Source: Paenibacillus sp. 37 (GTDB taxonomy: Bacteria; Bacillota; Bacilli; Paenibacillales; Paenibacillaceae). Taken from it: DNA of 64,000 bases. Below the pieces are notes generated by a model that was not told the DNA's origin, did no database searches, and was given only the letters and a program-made list of their open reading frames with translations. Within the stretch, counting starts at the first letter, position 1; each line of letters starts with the position of its first letter. Positions 54,799 through 62,924 of this stretch are shown one piece after another. A program made the translations under genes and the position numbers. The stretch is from positions 5,456,001 to 5,520,000 of the forward strand of contig NZ_CP043761.1 of NCBI RefSeq assembly GCF_008386395.1. The letters are read 5' to 3'.

Positions 54799-55839
54799 TT
54801 ATTGCGCAGCCTTACTTTTGGCTATATTTTGCTGGTGTTCCTTATACGTTTTGGCAAATAGATGTCCAGACGAGCCGTCCTTTTTTGTCACATAGAACAG
54901 ATACTCCGAAGCTTCCGGATTTAGCGCTGCTTCAATGGACGGAAGACTTGGACTGGCAATTGGACCTGGTGGCAAGCCTTTGTTCAGATACGTATTATAG
55001 GGACTTTTCACCTTTAGATCCTTGAAAAACAATCGTTCCTTCGGTCTGTCGAGCAGATATTGCACGGTAGCATCAATCTCCAGCTTCATATCCTGATTGA
55101 TCCGATTGTAGATTACACCTGCAACCAGAGCACGTTCCTCGTCCACTACAACTTCTTTCTCCACGAGTGACGCAATCGTCAGCAGTTCATGCAGGGAAAG
55201 GTTCTTTTCCTGCAGCTTGGCTTCCAAATCAGGGATAGAATTGATCTTGGTTTGAAATTCTTCCAGCATCCGTTGCATCACATCATGCGTTGAACTTCCT
55301 TTTTTAAGTTCATATGTCTCCGGGAACAGATACCCTTCCAATACGTAGCGAAGTTCTTCATCCACTGGAATATCTTTGAGGATATCTACGTCGAAGGCAG
55401 ACGGATCATTAGCCAGCTTGATAAATTCATCCCGATCGACAACATGCTCATAAGAAAGCTTACCCGCCATTTGCAGAACGTTATAACCCTCCGGAATCGT
55501 AAATTTCACCATTTCTTCCGGTACAACTTCACCACTACTCAGCTTGCTAACAATCTCATCATATGTCACGCCAGGATTCATAGAATATGTACCCGCCATG
55601 AAATTAGAACCTAGTTTCCTCCACTTTAAATACCCTTTGAAGGTTAACCCACTTCGGATGAGGCCTTCTTCTTGAAGCTGATCCGCGATTTTCGAAGTTC
55701 CCGATCCGCTCTTAATCTCGAATACGACCGGTTCTGTAGAAGCTTCCACAGGACGCATCATACTCCATACGTAACCGCCTGCGCCTCCGGCAAGAACTAC
55801 AATGATAAGCAGTATGACTACAATTGCTTTCCCTTTCAA
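54799..55839 (-). CDS. mltG: endolytic murein transglycosylase MltG
   Basis: A 346-residue single-pass membrane protein with its helix at about 5-25 (IVVILLIIVVLAGGAGGYVW), an N-terminal LysM-like region outside (FEIKSGSGTSKIADQLQEEGLI) and the YceG/MltG domain with the catalytic Glu in LTIASLVEKEVVVDEER and the conserved YNTYLNKGLPPGPIASPS. It cleaves nascent glycan strands and sets their length. The start is uncertain: AAAGGAG lies about 10 bases before a TTG at 55839. A TTG at 55863 would also be in frame but precedes that RBS and lies next to the terminator of the DUF1292 gene. Confidence 0.9.
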   Translation of the reverse strand: MKGKAIVVILLIIVVLAGGAGGYVWSMMRPVEASTEPVVFEIKSGSGTSKIADQLQEEGLIRSGLTFKGYLKWRKLGSNFMAGTYSMNPGVTYDEIVSKLSSGEVVPEEMVKFTIPEGYNVLQMAGKLSYEHVVDRDEFIKLANDPSAFDVDILKDIPVDEELRYVLEGYLFPETYELKKGSSTHDVMQRMLEEFQTKINSIPDLEAKLQEKNLSLHELLTIASLVEKEVVVDEERALVAGVIYNRINQDMKLEIDATVQYLLDRPKERLFFKDLKVKSPYNTYLNKGLPPGPIASPSLPSIEAALNPEASEYLFYVTKKDGSSGHLFAKTYKEHQQNIAKSKAAQ

Positions 55840-55865
55840 AAAAGAAACAACTCCTTTACACAACC

Positions 55866-55887
55866 AAAAAGAGCGGACTTCTCCGCC
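55866..55887 (-). terminator. short terminator between the DUF1292 gene and mltG
   Basis: GCGGA-GAAG-TCCGC on the minus strand followed by TCTTTTTGG. The stem is short (5 bp), so it may allow read-through into mltG. Confidence 0.55.
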
Positions 55888-55915
55888 CTCCCGGTTTCTT
55901 CAATTTGAAGCTGAT

Positions 55916-56230
55916 TTAATCTTCGTCAATGGGGAGTGTACACTCATCATACAGTTCCGAGATGTTCTCCCACTCATCATCATCGTCGATCGTAACTAAC
56001 TCTGGCATGATCTGGTCTTCACTTCCAGGTGATACCCGCAGAAGTTCAACCTCGTCATAAGGTCGCAACGAACTGCGGAGCACCGCGTACTGCTGACCGT
56101 TCACTTCGAACTCAGCCAACAAGTCATACGGTTGTGATTTACCGTTCTCTTCCTCGAGCTCAACATGAGCACCGAATGCCAGACGCAGTGAATCTGTCCA
56201 TTTCAGGTCTTTGCGGCTATATTCCGTCAT
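55916..56230 (-). CDS. DUF1292 protein (YrzB-like), copy 2
   Basis: A 104-residue acidic protein of the DUF1292 family, function unknown. After a basic N-terminal segment come the family's beta-strand pattern AEFEVNGQQYAVLRSSLRPYDEVELLRVSPG and the acidic ending DDDDEWENISELYDECTL. It starts on the base after the stop of a second DUF1292 gene. These genes are conserved next to ruvX and alaS in Bacilli. Confidence 0.82.
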   Translation of the reverse strand: MTEYSRKDLKWTDSLRLAFGAHVELEEENGKSQPYDLLAEFEVNGQQYAVLRSSLRPYDEVELLRVSPGSEDQIMPELVTIDDDDEWENISELYDECTLPIDED

Positions 56231-56530
56231 TTAGTTCGCTTCCTCTTCATCTTCAGCAAGAAATGTATTAAACGTCTCCTCGACGATATCCCATTCGGCA
56301 TCATCTTGGATGACGAAAAGTTTAATATCGTCGCCCTCTTCTTCATAACGGAATGCATATACATCCGTTTCGCCATCTTCAGGTTCAACCGGAGCAACCA
56401 TCATGTACTTGGCCTCCGAACCATCTACTTCAAACTTCATGATGACTTCAAATTCCTCTTCATTACCCTCGTCATCCGCAATGTAAATAATTTCCGCTTC
56501 TTCTTCCATACCCAGTTGATCTTCAGCCAT
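56231..56530 (-). CDS. DUF1292 protein (YrzB-like), copy 1
   Basis: A 99-residue acidic DUF1292 protein, nearer in form to Bacillus YrzB: EEEAEIIYIADDEGNEEEFEVIMKFEVDGSEAKYMMVAPV and the ending DDAEWDIVEETFNTFLAEDEE. It lies 12 bases after ruvX with GAGGGGG before the ATG. The next gene encodes a more diverged copy. Confidence 0.88.
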   Translation of the reverse strand: MAEDQLGMEEEAEIIYIADDEGNEEEFEVIMKFEVDGSEAKYMMVAPVEPEDGETDVYAFRYEEEGDDIKLFVIQDDAEWDIVEETFNTFLAEDEEEAN

Positions 56531-56542
56531 TGTTGATCCCCC

Positions 56543-56959
56543 TCACCTTCTACTATTGGCATCCAAATAATTTTGCAAAATCAAGCTTGCGGCCATTTTG
56601 TCCACAACCTGCTTGCGTTTTTTCCGACTGACATCCGCTTCGATCAGCGTACGTTCTGCTGCCATGGTTGTCAGCCGTTCATCCCAAAGGTGAACAGGTA
56701 AATTCAGTTCATCCCGCAGGCGTTCGGCAAAAGCAATGCAGATCTCACCGCGCGGTCCTACGGTGCCGTTCATGTTTTTGGGAAGTCCGACTACGATCTC
56801 ACTAATCTCATGCTCACGCACAAGTTCGGCGATCCGAGCGAACTCGCCTTCATCACGGCGGCGTTCTAGCACTTCCAATCCCTGGGCAGTCCAACCGAAG
56901 GCGTCACTCGCGGCAACTCCGATTCTTCGGTCCCCATAGTCCAAACCTAATATTTTCAT
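56543..56959 (-). CDS. ruvX: Holliday junction resolvase-like protein / pre-16S rRNA nuclease YqgF
   Basis: A 138-residue RNase H-fold protein, the length of Bacillus YrrK. It begins MKILGLDYGDRRIGVAASD with the first catalytic Asp, and has IVVGLPKNMNGTVGPRG and LWDERLTTMAAERTLIE with the remaining acidic residues. Family members process the 5' end of 16S rRNA and may act on Holliday junctions. ATG 56959 is chosen by alignment and GGGAGAG; codons further upstream are excluded. It lies 128 bases after ireB. Confidence 0.94.
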   Translation of the reverse strand: MKILGLDYGDRRIGVAASDAFGWTAQGLEVLERRRDEGEFARIAELVREHEISEIVVGLPKNMNGTVGPRGEICIAFAERLRDELNLPVHLWDERLTTMAAERTLIEADVSRKKRKQVVDKMAASLILQNYLDANSRR

Positions 56960-57087
56960 CCATGCTCTCCCATCCTGGGGCCTGCTCAGGTCGATTACAA
57001 ATAATCGCCTTCTCAAGCTTCAGGCTGTCTTCTGTCGGTTCATTTTCCGCTGCCTGCAAGGCTGCAACACAGCGGAAGCGGCGTACA

Positions 57088-57348
57088 TTACCGGTGATTG
57101 GCCAGATAGGAACGTACAAGCTCTTCAATCAGCTCATCGCGTTCCTTTTTACGGACCAGACTACGTGCGTTGTTGTGACGAGGAATGTATGCCGGGTCTC
57201 CGGAAATCAGATACCCAACAATCTGGTTGATCGGATTATACTCCTTATCGACCAATGCATCATATACCGTGAGAAGAATCTCTTTGGAGGATGCTTCCTG
57301 TTCGTCACCTTTCACATTAAATTTAACCGTCTTATCCATGGAGTCCAT
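57088..57348 (-). CDS. IreB-family regulatory phosphoprotein (YrzL)
   Basis: An 86-residue protein. [11 protein letters not shown] at the start contains Thr7, the residue equivalent to those phosphorylated by the PASTA kinase IreK in Enterococcus. It continues with [59 protein letters not shown], which is nearly invariant in Firmicutes. IreB controls cell-wall-linked processes through the Ser/Thr kinase pathway. GAGGTG precedes ATG 57348. It is between alaS and ruvX as in Bacillus. Confidence 0.93.
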   Translation of the reverse strand: MDSMDKTVKFNVKGDEQEASSKEILLTVYDALVDKEYNPINQIVGYLISGDPAYIPRHNNARSLVRKKERDELIEELVRSYLANHR

Positions 57349-57526
57349 TGATGACACCTCGCTCCTGCATGAACATGGGGACCATGTCCTGCCGAATTGA
57401 TTTCTGTTTATATAATAACATATTCTGACTGCCACAAGTAAACAAAGGATAAGGCAATTGTGTTTTTTGCTTGTCCTTTACTGGCTTCAGCATAATGCAT
57501 CATTCGATTCCACACGCTCTCGGGTA

Positions 57527-57566
57527 CAAAAAATAAACGAACAGAACCATTTCGATTTATTTTTTG
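57527..57566 (-). terminator. AT-rich hairpin after alaS
   Basis: Minus strand AAATAAATCGAA pairs with TTCGTTTATTT (one mismatch), followed by TTTG. About 25-60 bases after the alaS stop. A weak terminator because of its low GC. Confidence 0.45.
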
Positions 57567-57590
57567 ACGATTGAAAGCCGCTCAATGGAT

Positions 57591-60221
57591 TTATGCATTA
57601 TGCCCGCTAACCAGCGAAACCGCCAGTTTCAGCGCTTCATCCAGCTTGGTCGCATCCTTACCTCCGGCTTGCGCCATATCTGGACGTCCACCGCCACCGC
57701 CGCCGCATACTGCTGCGACTTCTTTGACGATTTTGCCTGCGTGTAATCCTTGTTTTACTTGTTCAGCAGGTACTGCTACAACAAAATTCACTTTGCCGTC
57801 CGCTGGAGCACCCAATACGAGTACCGCGTTAGGCAATTTTACTTTCAACTCATCTGCCACTGTACGCAGCGCATCCATATTCGGAGCATCTACGCGTGCT
57901 GCCAGCAACTGTGTATTTCCTGCTTGTACCACTTGATCCGTCAATTGACCAGCTTCCATGGCACTCAGCTTGCTTTGCAGGGATTCAGTCTCTCTGGCTG
58001 CTTCTTTCAGTTGTTGGTTCAGACCTTCGATCCGTTTAGGTACATCAGCCACATTTGCTTTGAGCAGTGCTGCTGATTGTTTAAGCAGTTCCAACTGGCT
58101 TTCCACATACAGATATGCGCCGCGGCCAGTTACAGCTTCGATCCGGCGTACGCCGGATCCAATTCCGCTCTCGCTCACCAGTTTGAAGATTCCGATCTCT
58201 GAAGTATTATTTACGTGACAGCCGCCACAAAGTTCCAAACTGTAGTCTCCGACTTGAACAACACGTACAATATCTCCATATTTTTCGCCAAACAGGGCCA
58301 TTGCACCCATTTCTTTAGCTTCATCAATAGCTTTCAGCTCGATGTTCACGTTCAGACGGTTCCAGATCTGTTCGTTCACCTGACGCTCAATTTCTGTCAA
58401 CTCTTCCGGCGTAATGCTGCCGAAGTGAGAGAAATCAAAACGTAGACGCTGTGGCTCTACGAGCGACCCTGCCTGGTTTACGTGAGTTCCGAGCACATCT
58501 TTGAGTGCCTTGTGCAGCAAGTGGGTGGCCGTATGGTTTTTGATAATGTCGCCACGTTTCGCTGAGTCTACTTCGGCATTGATCACATCGCCTACACGCA
58601 GTTCACCAGACTCCACAGTCACCAGATGTACATGTTGTCCAAGTGGAGCTTTGAACAAACCTTGTACTTTCGCTGTTACACCAGCACCTCGCAGCAAGCC
58701 CTGATCACTCACTTGACCGCCACTTTCCGCGTAGAACGGAGTCTTGTCCAGAACAACCTGACACGTCTGTCCTTCGCCTACAGATTCAACAAGGGCGTCA
58801 CCAGCTACGATGGCTACCACTTTTGCTTCCGTCAACAGGTCAGTATAACCAACAAACTCGCTTTTAACCTCCAGGTCAGCAAGTGGTCCGCCTTGGACTT
58901 TCATGCTCTCGTTCTCTTGACGTCCAGCACGTCCAAGCTCACGTTGTTTCTGCATGGAAGCATCAAAACCTTCACGGTCCACAGTCAAACCATGCTCTGC
59001 TGCATAATCTTCTGTCAGGTCAAACGGGAAACCGTACGTATCATACAGTTTGAAAGCTTCAGGTCCGCTAATAACGGTGCGTCCTTCGGATTTGGCTGTG
59101 CCGCTGATATCAGCCAGAATAGCCAGACCATCTGTGAGAGTTTCGTGGAAACGCTCTTCCTCGGTTTTGATTACTTTGGCGATGAACTCCTGTTTGTCCA
59201 CTACCTCAGGGTAGTACATGCCCATCACTTCACCAACGGTTGTTGTCAGTTCATACAGGAATGGACGGTCAAGTCCAAGCACTTTTCCATAACGAACTGC
59301 ACGGCGAAGCAATCGACGGATGACATATCCACGTCCTTCATTACTTGGCAGAACCCCATCACCTACTGCAAAAGCAACCGTACGGATATGATCGGCAATG
59401 ACTTTCAGTGCAACATCAATCTCTACGCTGTCGTTATATTTCACACCCGCAAGAGCGGCTGTTCTTTGAATCATCGGTTGGAACAGGTCTGTGTCGAAGT
59501 TGGAATCCACATTTTGCAGAATGGAAGCAAAACGCTCCAAACCTGCACCTGTATCAATATTTTTGTTAGGAAGCGGTGTGTAGCTGCCGTCCTTGTTATG
59601 GTTGAACTGGGAGAATACCAGGTTCCATACTTCCAGGTAACGTTCGTTTTCCCCACCTGGATACATTTCAGGATCACTCATGTCGTTTCCGTAAGCTTCG
59701 CCGCGGTCGTAGAAGATCTCGGTACAAGGACCACATGGGCCTTCGCCGATATCCCAGAAGTTTTCATCCAATTTAATGATACGCTCAGCAGGCAGTCCTA
59801 CTTTTTCGTTCCACAGTTTGAAAGCTTCTTCATCTTCCGGATATACCGTTACGGAAAGACGCTCCGGATCGAAACCGATCCACTCTTTGCTGGTCAAGAA
59901 TTCCCATGCCCATGTTACGGTCTCTTCCTTGAAGTAATCTCCAATAGAGAAGTTGCCAAGCATTTCGAAGAACGTATGGTGACGACGCGTTTTACCAACA
60001 TTCTCGATATCATTGGTACGGATACATTTTTGGGAGTTCGCTAGACGCGGGTTCTCCGGCTTCTCACGTCCGTCAAAATATGGTTTGAGCGGTGCCATAC
60101 CTGCATTGATCCACAAAAGAGAAGGATCGTTGTGAGGCACGAGCGATGCGCTCGGCTCGATTTTGTGACCTTTACTTGCAAAAAACTCTATCCATTTGGA
60201 CCGGATTTCACTGGCTTTCAT
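57591..60221 (-). CDS. alaS: alanyl-tRNA synthetase
   Basis: An 876-residue class II synthetase, the same length as Bacillus AlaS. It begins [19 protein letters not shown], has [16 protein letters not shown] in the catalytic domain, the editing-domain [11 protein letters not shown] (HxxxH) and [13 protein letters not shown] zinc ligands, and a C-terminal DHHA1-like domain with [18 protein letters not shown] 60221 is chosen by alignment; the RBS GGGGG is modest. Expression is controlled by a T-box leader directly upstream. Confidence 0.97.
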   Translation of the reverse strand: MKASEIRSKWIEFFASKGHKIEPSASLVPHNDPSLLWINAGMAPLKPYFDGREKPENPRLANSQKCIRTNDIENVGKTRRHHTFFEMLGNFSIGDYFKEETVTWAWEFLTSKEWIGFDPERLSVTVYPEDEEAFKLWNEKVGLPAERIIKLDENFWDIGEGPCGPCTEIFYDRGEAYGNDMSDPEMYPGGENERYLEVWNLVFSQFNHNKDGSYTPLPNKNIDTGAGLERFASILQNVDSNFDTDLFQPMIQRTAALAGVKYNDSVEIDVALKVIADHIRTVAFAVGDGVLPSNEGRGYVIRRLLRRAVRYGKVLGLDRPFLYELTTTVGEVMGMYYPEVVDKQEFIAKVIKTEEERFHETLTDGLAILADISGTAKSEGRTVISGPEAFKLYDTYGFPFDLTEDYAAEHGLTVDREGFDASMQKQRELGRAGRQENESMKVQGGPLADLEVKSEFVGYTDLLTEAKVVAIVAGDALVESVGEGQTCQVVLDKTPFYAESGGQVSDQGLLRGAGVTAKVQGLFKAPLGQHVHLVTVESGELRVGDVINAEVDSAKRGDIIKNHTATHLLHKALKDVLGTHVNQAGSLVEPQRLRFDFSHFGSITPEELTEIERQVNEQIWNRLNVNIELKAIDEAKEMGAMALFGEKYGDIVRVVQVGDYSLELCGGCHVNNTSEIGIFKLVSESGIGSGVRRIEAVTGRGAYLYVESQLELLKQSAALLKANVADVPKRIEGLNQQLKEAARETESLQSKLSAMEAGQLTDQVVQAGNTQLLAARVDAPNMDALRTVADELKVKLPNAVLVLGAPADGKVNFVVAVPAEQVKQGLHAGKIVKEVAAVCGGGGGGRPDMAQAGGKDATKLDEALKLAVSLVSGHNA

Positions 60222-60302
60222 ACTGGATGCCCCCATTAAATTATAATAGTCCGTTGCGTATTCGCTCCGGTTGGTCAACATTGCTTTTGTAAAAATAAAC
60301 AC

Positions 60303-60560
60303 AAAAAACGCCCCTGAATAATCAGGGACGATGTTATCGCGGTACCACCCTGGTTATTGCTGTTCATCCCTTGCTGCCCGGACAAACAAACAATCTCCTC
60401 GTTCATGCGAAATAACGGTCGCTCCCGGCAGGGTTGTCCTGCACTCCGAAATTAGCTTTCCGCCGCTTCATCTTTCAAGACTCTTCCAGCCATCAGTTCA
60501 GGCTCACCCTGATCCGATGAAGTCTATTCTCTGAGGAAAGGAACCCTCGGCGTACTTTAT
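60303..60560 (-). ncRNA. T-box leader of alaS
   Basis: The minus strand contains the T-box core AACCAGGGTGGTACCGCG followed by the terminator stem CGTCCCTGA/TCAGGGGCG and TTTTTT (60303-60330). Stem I features (AGAGAA, distal loop GGGTGAGCC) lie at about 60470-60540. The core pairs with the acceptor end of uncharged tRNA; here tRNA-Ala is assumed from the gene. I could not assign the specifier codon with certainty. Confidence 0.95.
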
Positions 60561-60596
60561 TTCATCATCGATTTCATGTTCTAAATATACACACTC

Positions 60597-60625
60597 ATTA
60601 TATCGGTAGCACAAGCGGGTGTCAA
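60597..60625 (-). promoter_or_regulatory. consensus sigma-A promoter of alaS
   Basis: Minus strand TTGACA (60620-60625) and TATAAT (60597-60602) are separated by exactly 17 bases, a perfect match to consensus. It is about 30-60 bases upstream of the T-box leader. Confidence 0.9.
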
Positions 60626-60656
60626 CGCGGCTTCCTTGAAGATCTGCCCCTACTAT

Positions 60657-61724
60657 TTAGTCGGTCCTTCGTTTGATGTAATAGGCGAAAAAGTGTTGCA
60701 CAATCACCTTCAGGACGGCAAAAACGGGTACTGCCAGAATTAAACCTACAATGCCTGCCAGTTCACCTCCGACGAGCAGTGCAAATATAATCGACAGTGG
60801 ATGCAGATGCAACGTACGTCCCACCACCTGAGGAGAAATAACGTTACTCTCCAACACCTGGCACAGTGTATTCACAATGACAACAAGTAGTACCATTTTA
60901 AACGATACGGTTGATGCCATGACCACAGCAGGAGCAGCTCCAAGGAACGGCCCCAAGTAGGGCACAATGTTAAACACAGCTACAATGCTTGCAAGCAGCA
61001 GGGCATACGGCATATCAATGATGATATAACCAATGTAGGCAAAGATACCAACAATGACACAGACAATAAACTGTCCCCGAATGTAGTTCCCCAGTGCAGT
61101 ATCGATCTCTTTCATCACCGAGACAATCGCTTTACGACGTGAACGCGGAAGATACGCCACAATGGTGCGCTCAAACACCTCAAAGTCTTTTAACATATAA
61201 AAGATCAGAAATGGCACGATAAACACATTAAATAACACATTAATAGTCGCCCCGATATTGTCCATGAGCACGGTAATTCCCTGAGTTAGTCGATCCTCCA
61301 TCTGAAAAAACCAACTGTTCATGCCTGTTCGCACACTTGGCGGCATTAATTTGTGATCCATATTGTTCATCAGGCTCTGTGCACGCATGGATAGTTCCGG
61401 CATATGCTCGTTGAGTTCCCCCAGCTGTTCAATCAGTACCGGAATCACATTCATCAGAATGACACCGAGGCAGGTCAGGAAAAAGGCATATATGAGTAGT
61501 ACCGCAATCGTACGCGGCACCTTGCGCCCTCCCAGCATGCTGACAATCGGATTAAGTACATAGGATATGATAAGGGCTACGATAAAGGGTGCCAGCACTG
61601 TTTTCAGGAACGCATATAAGTGAAGCAGTAAAGGCCGCAGCAGCCATATAAAATATAAAATGATCAATCCGAGCAGCAGCCAGATCGCGTAACGGAACAG
61701 CTTGTTTTTGGTTAATTGCTCCAC
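60657..61724 (-). CDS. AI-2E family transporter, second copy
   Basis: A 355-residue polytopic membrane protein. Visible helices include FRYAIWLLLGLIILYFIWLLRPLLL, VLAPFIVALIISYVLNPIVSML, and YALLLASIVAVFNIVPYLGPFLGAAPAV, ending GLILAVPVFAVLKVIVQHFF. It is a family relative of the gene at 46868 but clearly diverged. Function unknown, presumably an exporter. AGGAG is only two bases before an ATG at 61730; the GTG at 61724 is at normal spacing and is preferred. It lies upstream of the alaS promoter on the same strand. Confidence 0.85.
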   Translation of the reverse strand: MEQLTKNKLFRYAIWLLLGLIILYFIWLLRPLLLHLYAFLKTVLAPFIVALIISYVLNPIVSMLGGRKVPRTIAVLLIYAFFLTCLGVILMNVIPVLIEQLGELNEHMPELSMRAQSLMNNMDHKLMPPSVRTGMNSWFFQMEDRLTQGITVLMDNIGATINVLFNVFIVPFLIFYMLKDFEVFERTIVAYLPRSRRKAIVSVMKEIDTALGNYIRGQFIVCVIVGIFAYIGYIIIDMPYALLLASIVAVFNIVPYLGPFLGAAPAVVMASTVSFKMVLLVVIVNTLCQVLESNVISPQVVGRTLHLHPLSIIFALLVGGELAGIVGLILAVPVFAVLKVIVQHFFAYYIKRRTD

Positions 61725-61835
61725 TTGCATCTCTCCTTTTGGACTGGCTCTGAGAGTCAGTATATGTAGGAAAGGTAATATTTATTAACACAGCGCAGAA
61801 GTGGAAAGGAGCAATCCGAACATTTTTTCTTAAAA

Positions 61836-61870
61836 CCAAAAAACGCCTCCTTCATCAGAGAAGGAAGCGC
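61836..61870 (-). terminator. terminator after the zinc-ribbon gene
   Basis: Minus strand GCGCTTCCTTC pairs with GAAGGAGGCG, with a TCTGAT loop, followed by TTTTTTGG. It separates the PRC-barrel/zinc-ribbon transcript from the transporter gene. The stretch 61871-62018 contains no gene I can support. Confidence 0.8.
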
Positions 61871-62018
61871 ATTTTGCAGTACGGCTTAGCATATAATCGT
61901 ACAAACACCAGCCGAACCATTATGTAACCGCATCTATATACATCTGCCAACAATTAACGACAGCCCCCCATGACAGACATTGTCATGAAACCGCATATAG
62001 AGGAAGTTATCCTGCTTA

Positions 62019-62228
62019 TTAAGAAGAAGCGTGAAGATGAGGGAAGTCTTGTGGCAGCTCGTCCCCGAAAAACAAATCATCCAGGGAGCTCAGCGTACCG
62101 TCTTCTTCCACCTGATATACAGACATTTTCTCACCGTTCACCGTTAATTCGATAAAGCATCCCCAGCAATAAAACTGGTGGGAACCAATTTTCCCGATAT
62201 CTTTGGAACTACAGTTTGGACATTTCAT
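62019..62228 (-). CDS. small zinc-ribbon-like protein
   Basis: A 69-residue protein, function unknown. MKCPNCSSKDIGKIGSHQFYCWGCFIELTV contains two CxxC pairs 16 residues apart, the form of a zinc ribbon; the rest is acidic (SSLDDLFFGDELP). Small proteins of this type lie next to PRC-barrel genes in several Bacilli. AGGTG is 7 bases before ATG 62228, which is better than the ATG at 62234. It follows the PRC-barrel gene by 10 bases. Confidence 0.75.
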   Translation of the reverse strand: MKCPNCSSKDIGKIGSHQFYCWGCFIELTVNGEKMSVYQVEEDGTLSSLDDLFFGDELPQDFPHLHASS

Positions 62229-62238
62229 ATTCATTCAC

Positions 62239-62760
62239 CTATCCATTAACAGAATGAATGGCATTTTCCAAGCGTTGTTCACTCAGAGACGGCACCATAA
62301 TGGCACTTTCCCCGATGGACATATCGCTTGTACATGGCAGCCATTTGCGGCCCTCGATCAGATCGGACACAAAACCGTCCGTAATTTCAATCCCTATTAT
62401 TGTATTTCCCAACTCTTGGTCAAAATAAACATCGGAGACACGCCCAAGCAGCAAACCTTCTTCGGTGAGCACGGACATCTCCTTCAATTTAGACCGACCG
62501 AGGAGGTACGTGTATTTTATGTCGTCGGCTCCCGTCTTGCGGACAGCCTGTTGATTACGGATCATGACGGCATCTTCGCCGTAGGCAACGATATCTTGCC
62601 ACTGCACGATTTTGACATGATTGGTAAACAGACCTTTGTTCTCAAGCTCAATGCCTTCGATCTCCCAATCATCATTCACAATGAAATCCTGGATTTTACC
62701 GACCTGCTTCCCGTCCTCAACATCAAAAACGGCAAGTCCGATCATTTCCTGAAGCTTCAT
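62239..62760 (-). CDS. PRC-barrel domain protein (YrrD-like)
   Basis: A 173-residue protein with two PRC-barrel domains (about 1-75: MIGLAVFDVEDGKQVGKIQDFIVNDDWEIEGIEL; about 90-155: MSVLTEEGLLLGRVSDVYFDQELGNTIIGIEI). It equals Bacillus YrrD in length and lies near alaS as there. PRC barrels are small beta domains found in RNA-processing and photosynthetic proteins; the role of YrrD is unknown. GAGGGGGACC precedes the ATG. Confidence 0.85.
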   Translation of the reverse strand: MKLQEMIGLAVFDVEDGKQVGKIQDFIVNDDWEIEGIELENKGLFTNHVKIVQWQDIVAYGEDAVMIRNQQAVRKTGADDIKYTYLLGRSKLKEMSVLTEEGLLLGRVSDVYFDQELGNTIIGIEITDGFVSDLIEGRKWLPCTSDMSIGESAIMVPSLSEQRLENAIHSVNG

Positions 62761-62924
62761 CGCTGGGTCCCCCTCATCTTCTTATCATTAAATAGGCGCG
62801 GCGCTATTGCTAGGTATGCCCAAAGTTGATGAGTGGCAATCAGACGCCGATCATCAAAACCGCTTCTATCCAACCGATGAAATGGAACTTCTTCCCTCCT
62901 TCTGTTCCATGTGTAAAGTTCCCC

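Noticed and set aside
58626..60044. 472-codon open frame on the plus strand opposite alaS
   Set aside because: Antisense to a certain alaS; rich in Cys, His, Phe and Ile as expected from the reverse complement, and has no RBS or family motif.
62780..62900. Possible small ORF between the desulfurase and PRC-barrel genes (minus strand)
   Set aside because: A TTG-started frame of about 40 codons exists, but the nearest GGAGG is too far upstream and the peptide has no features.
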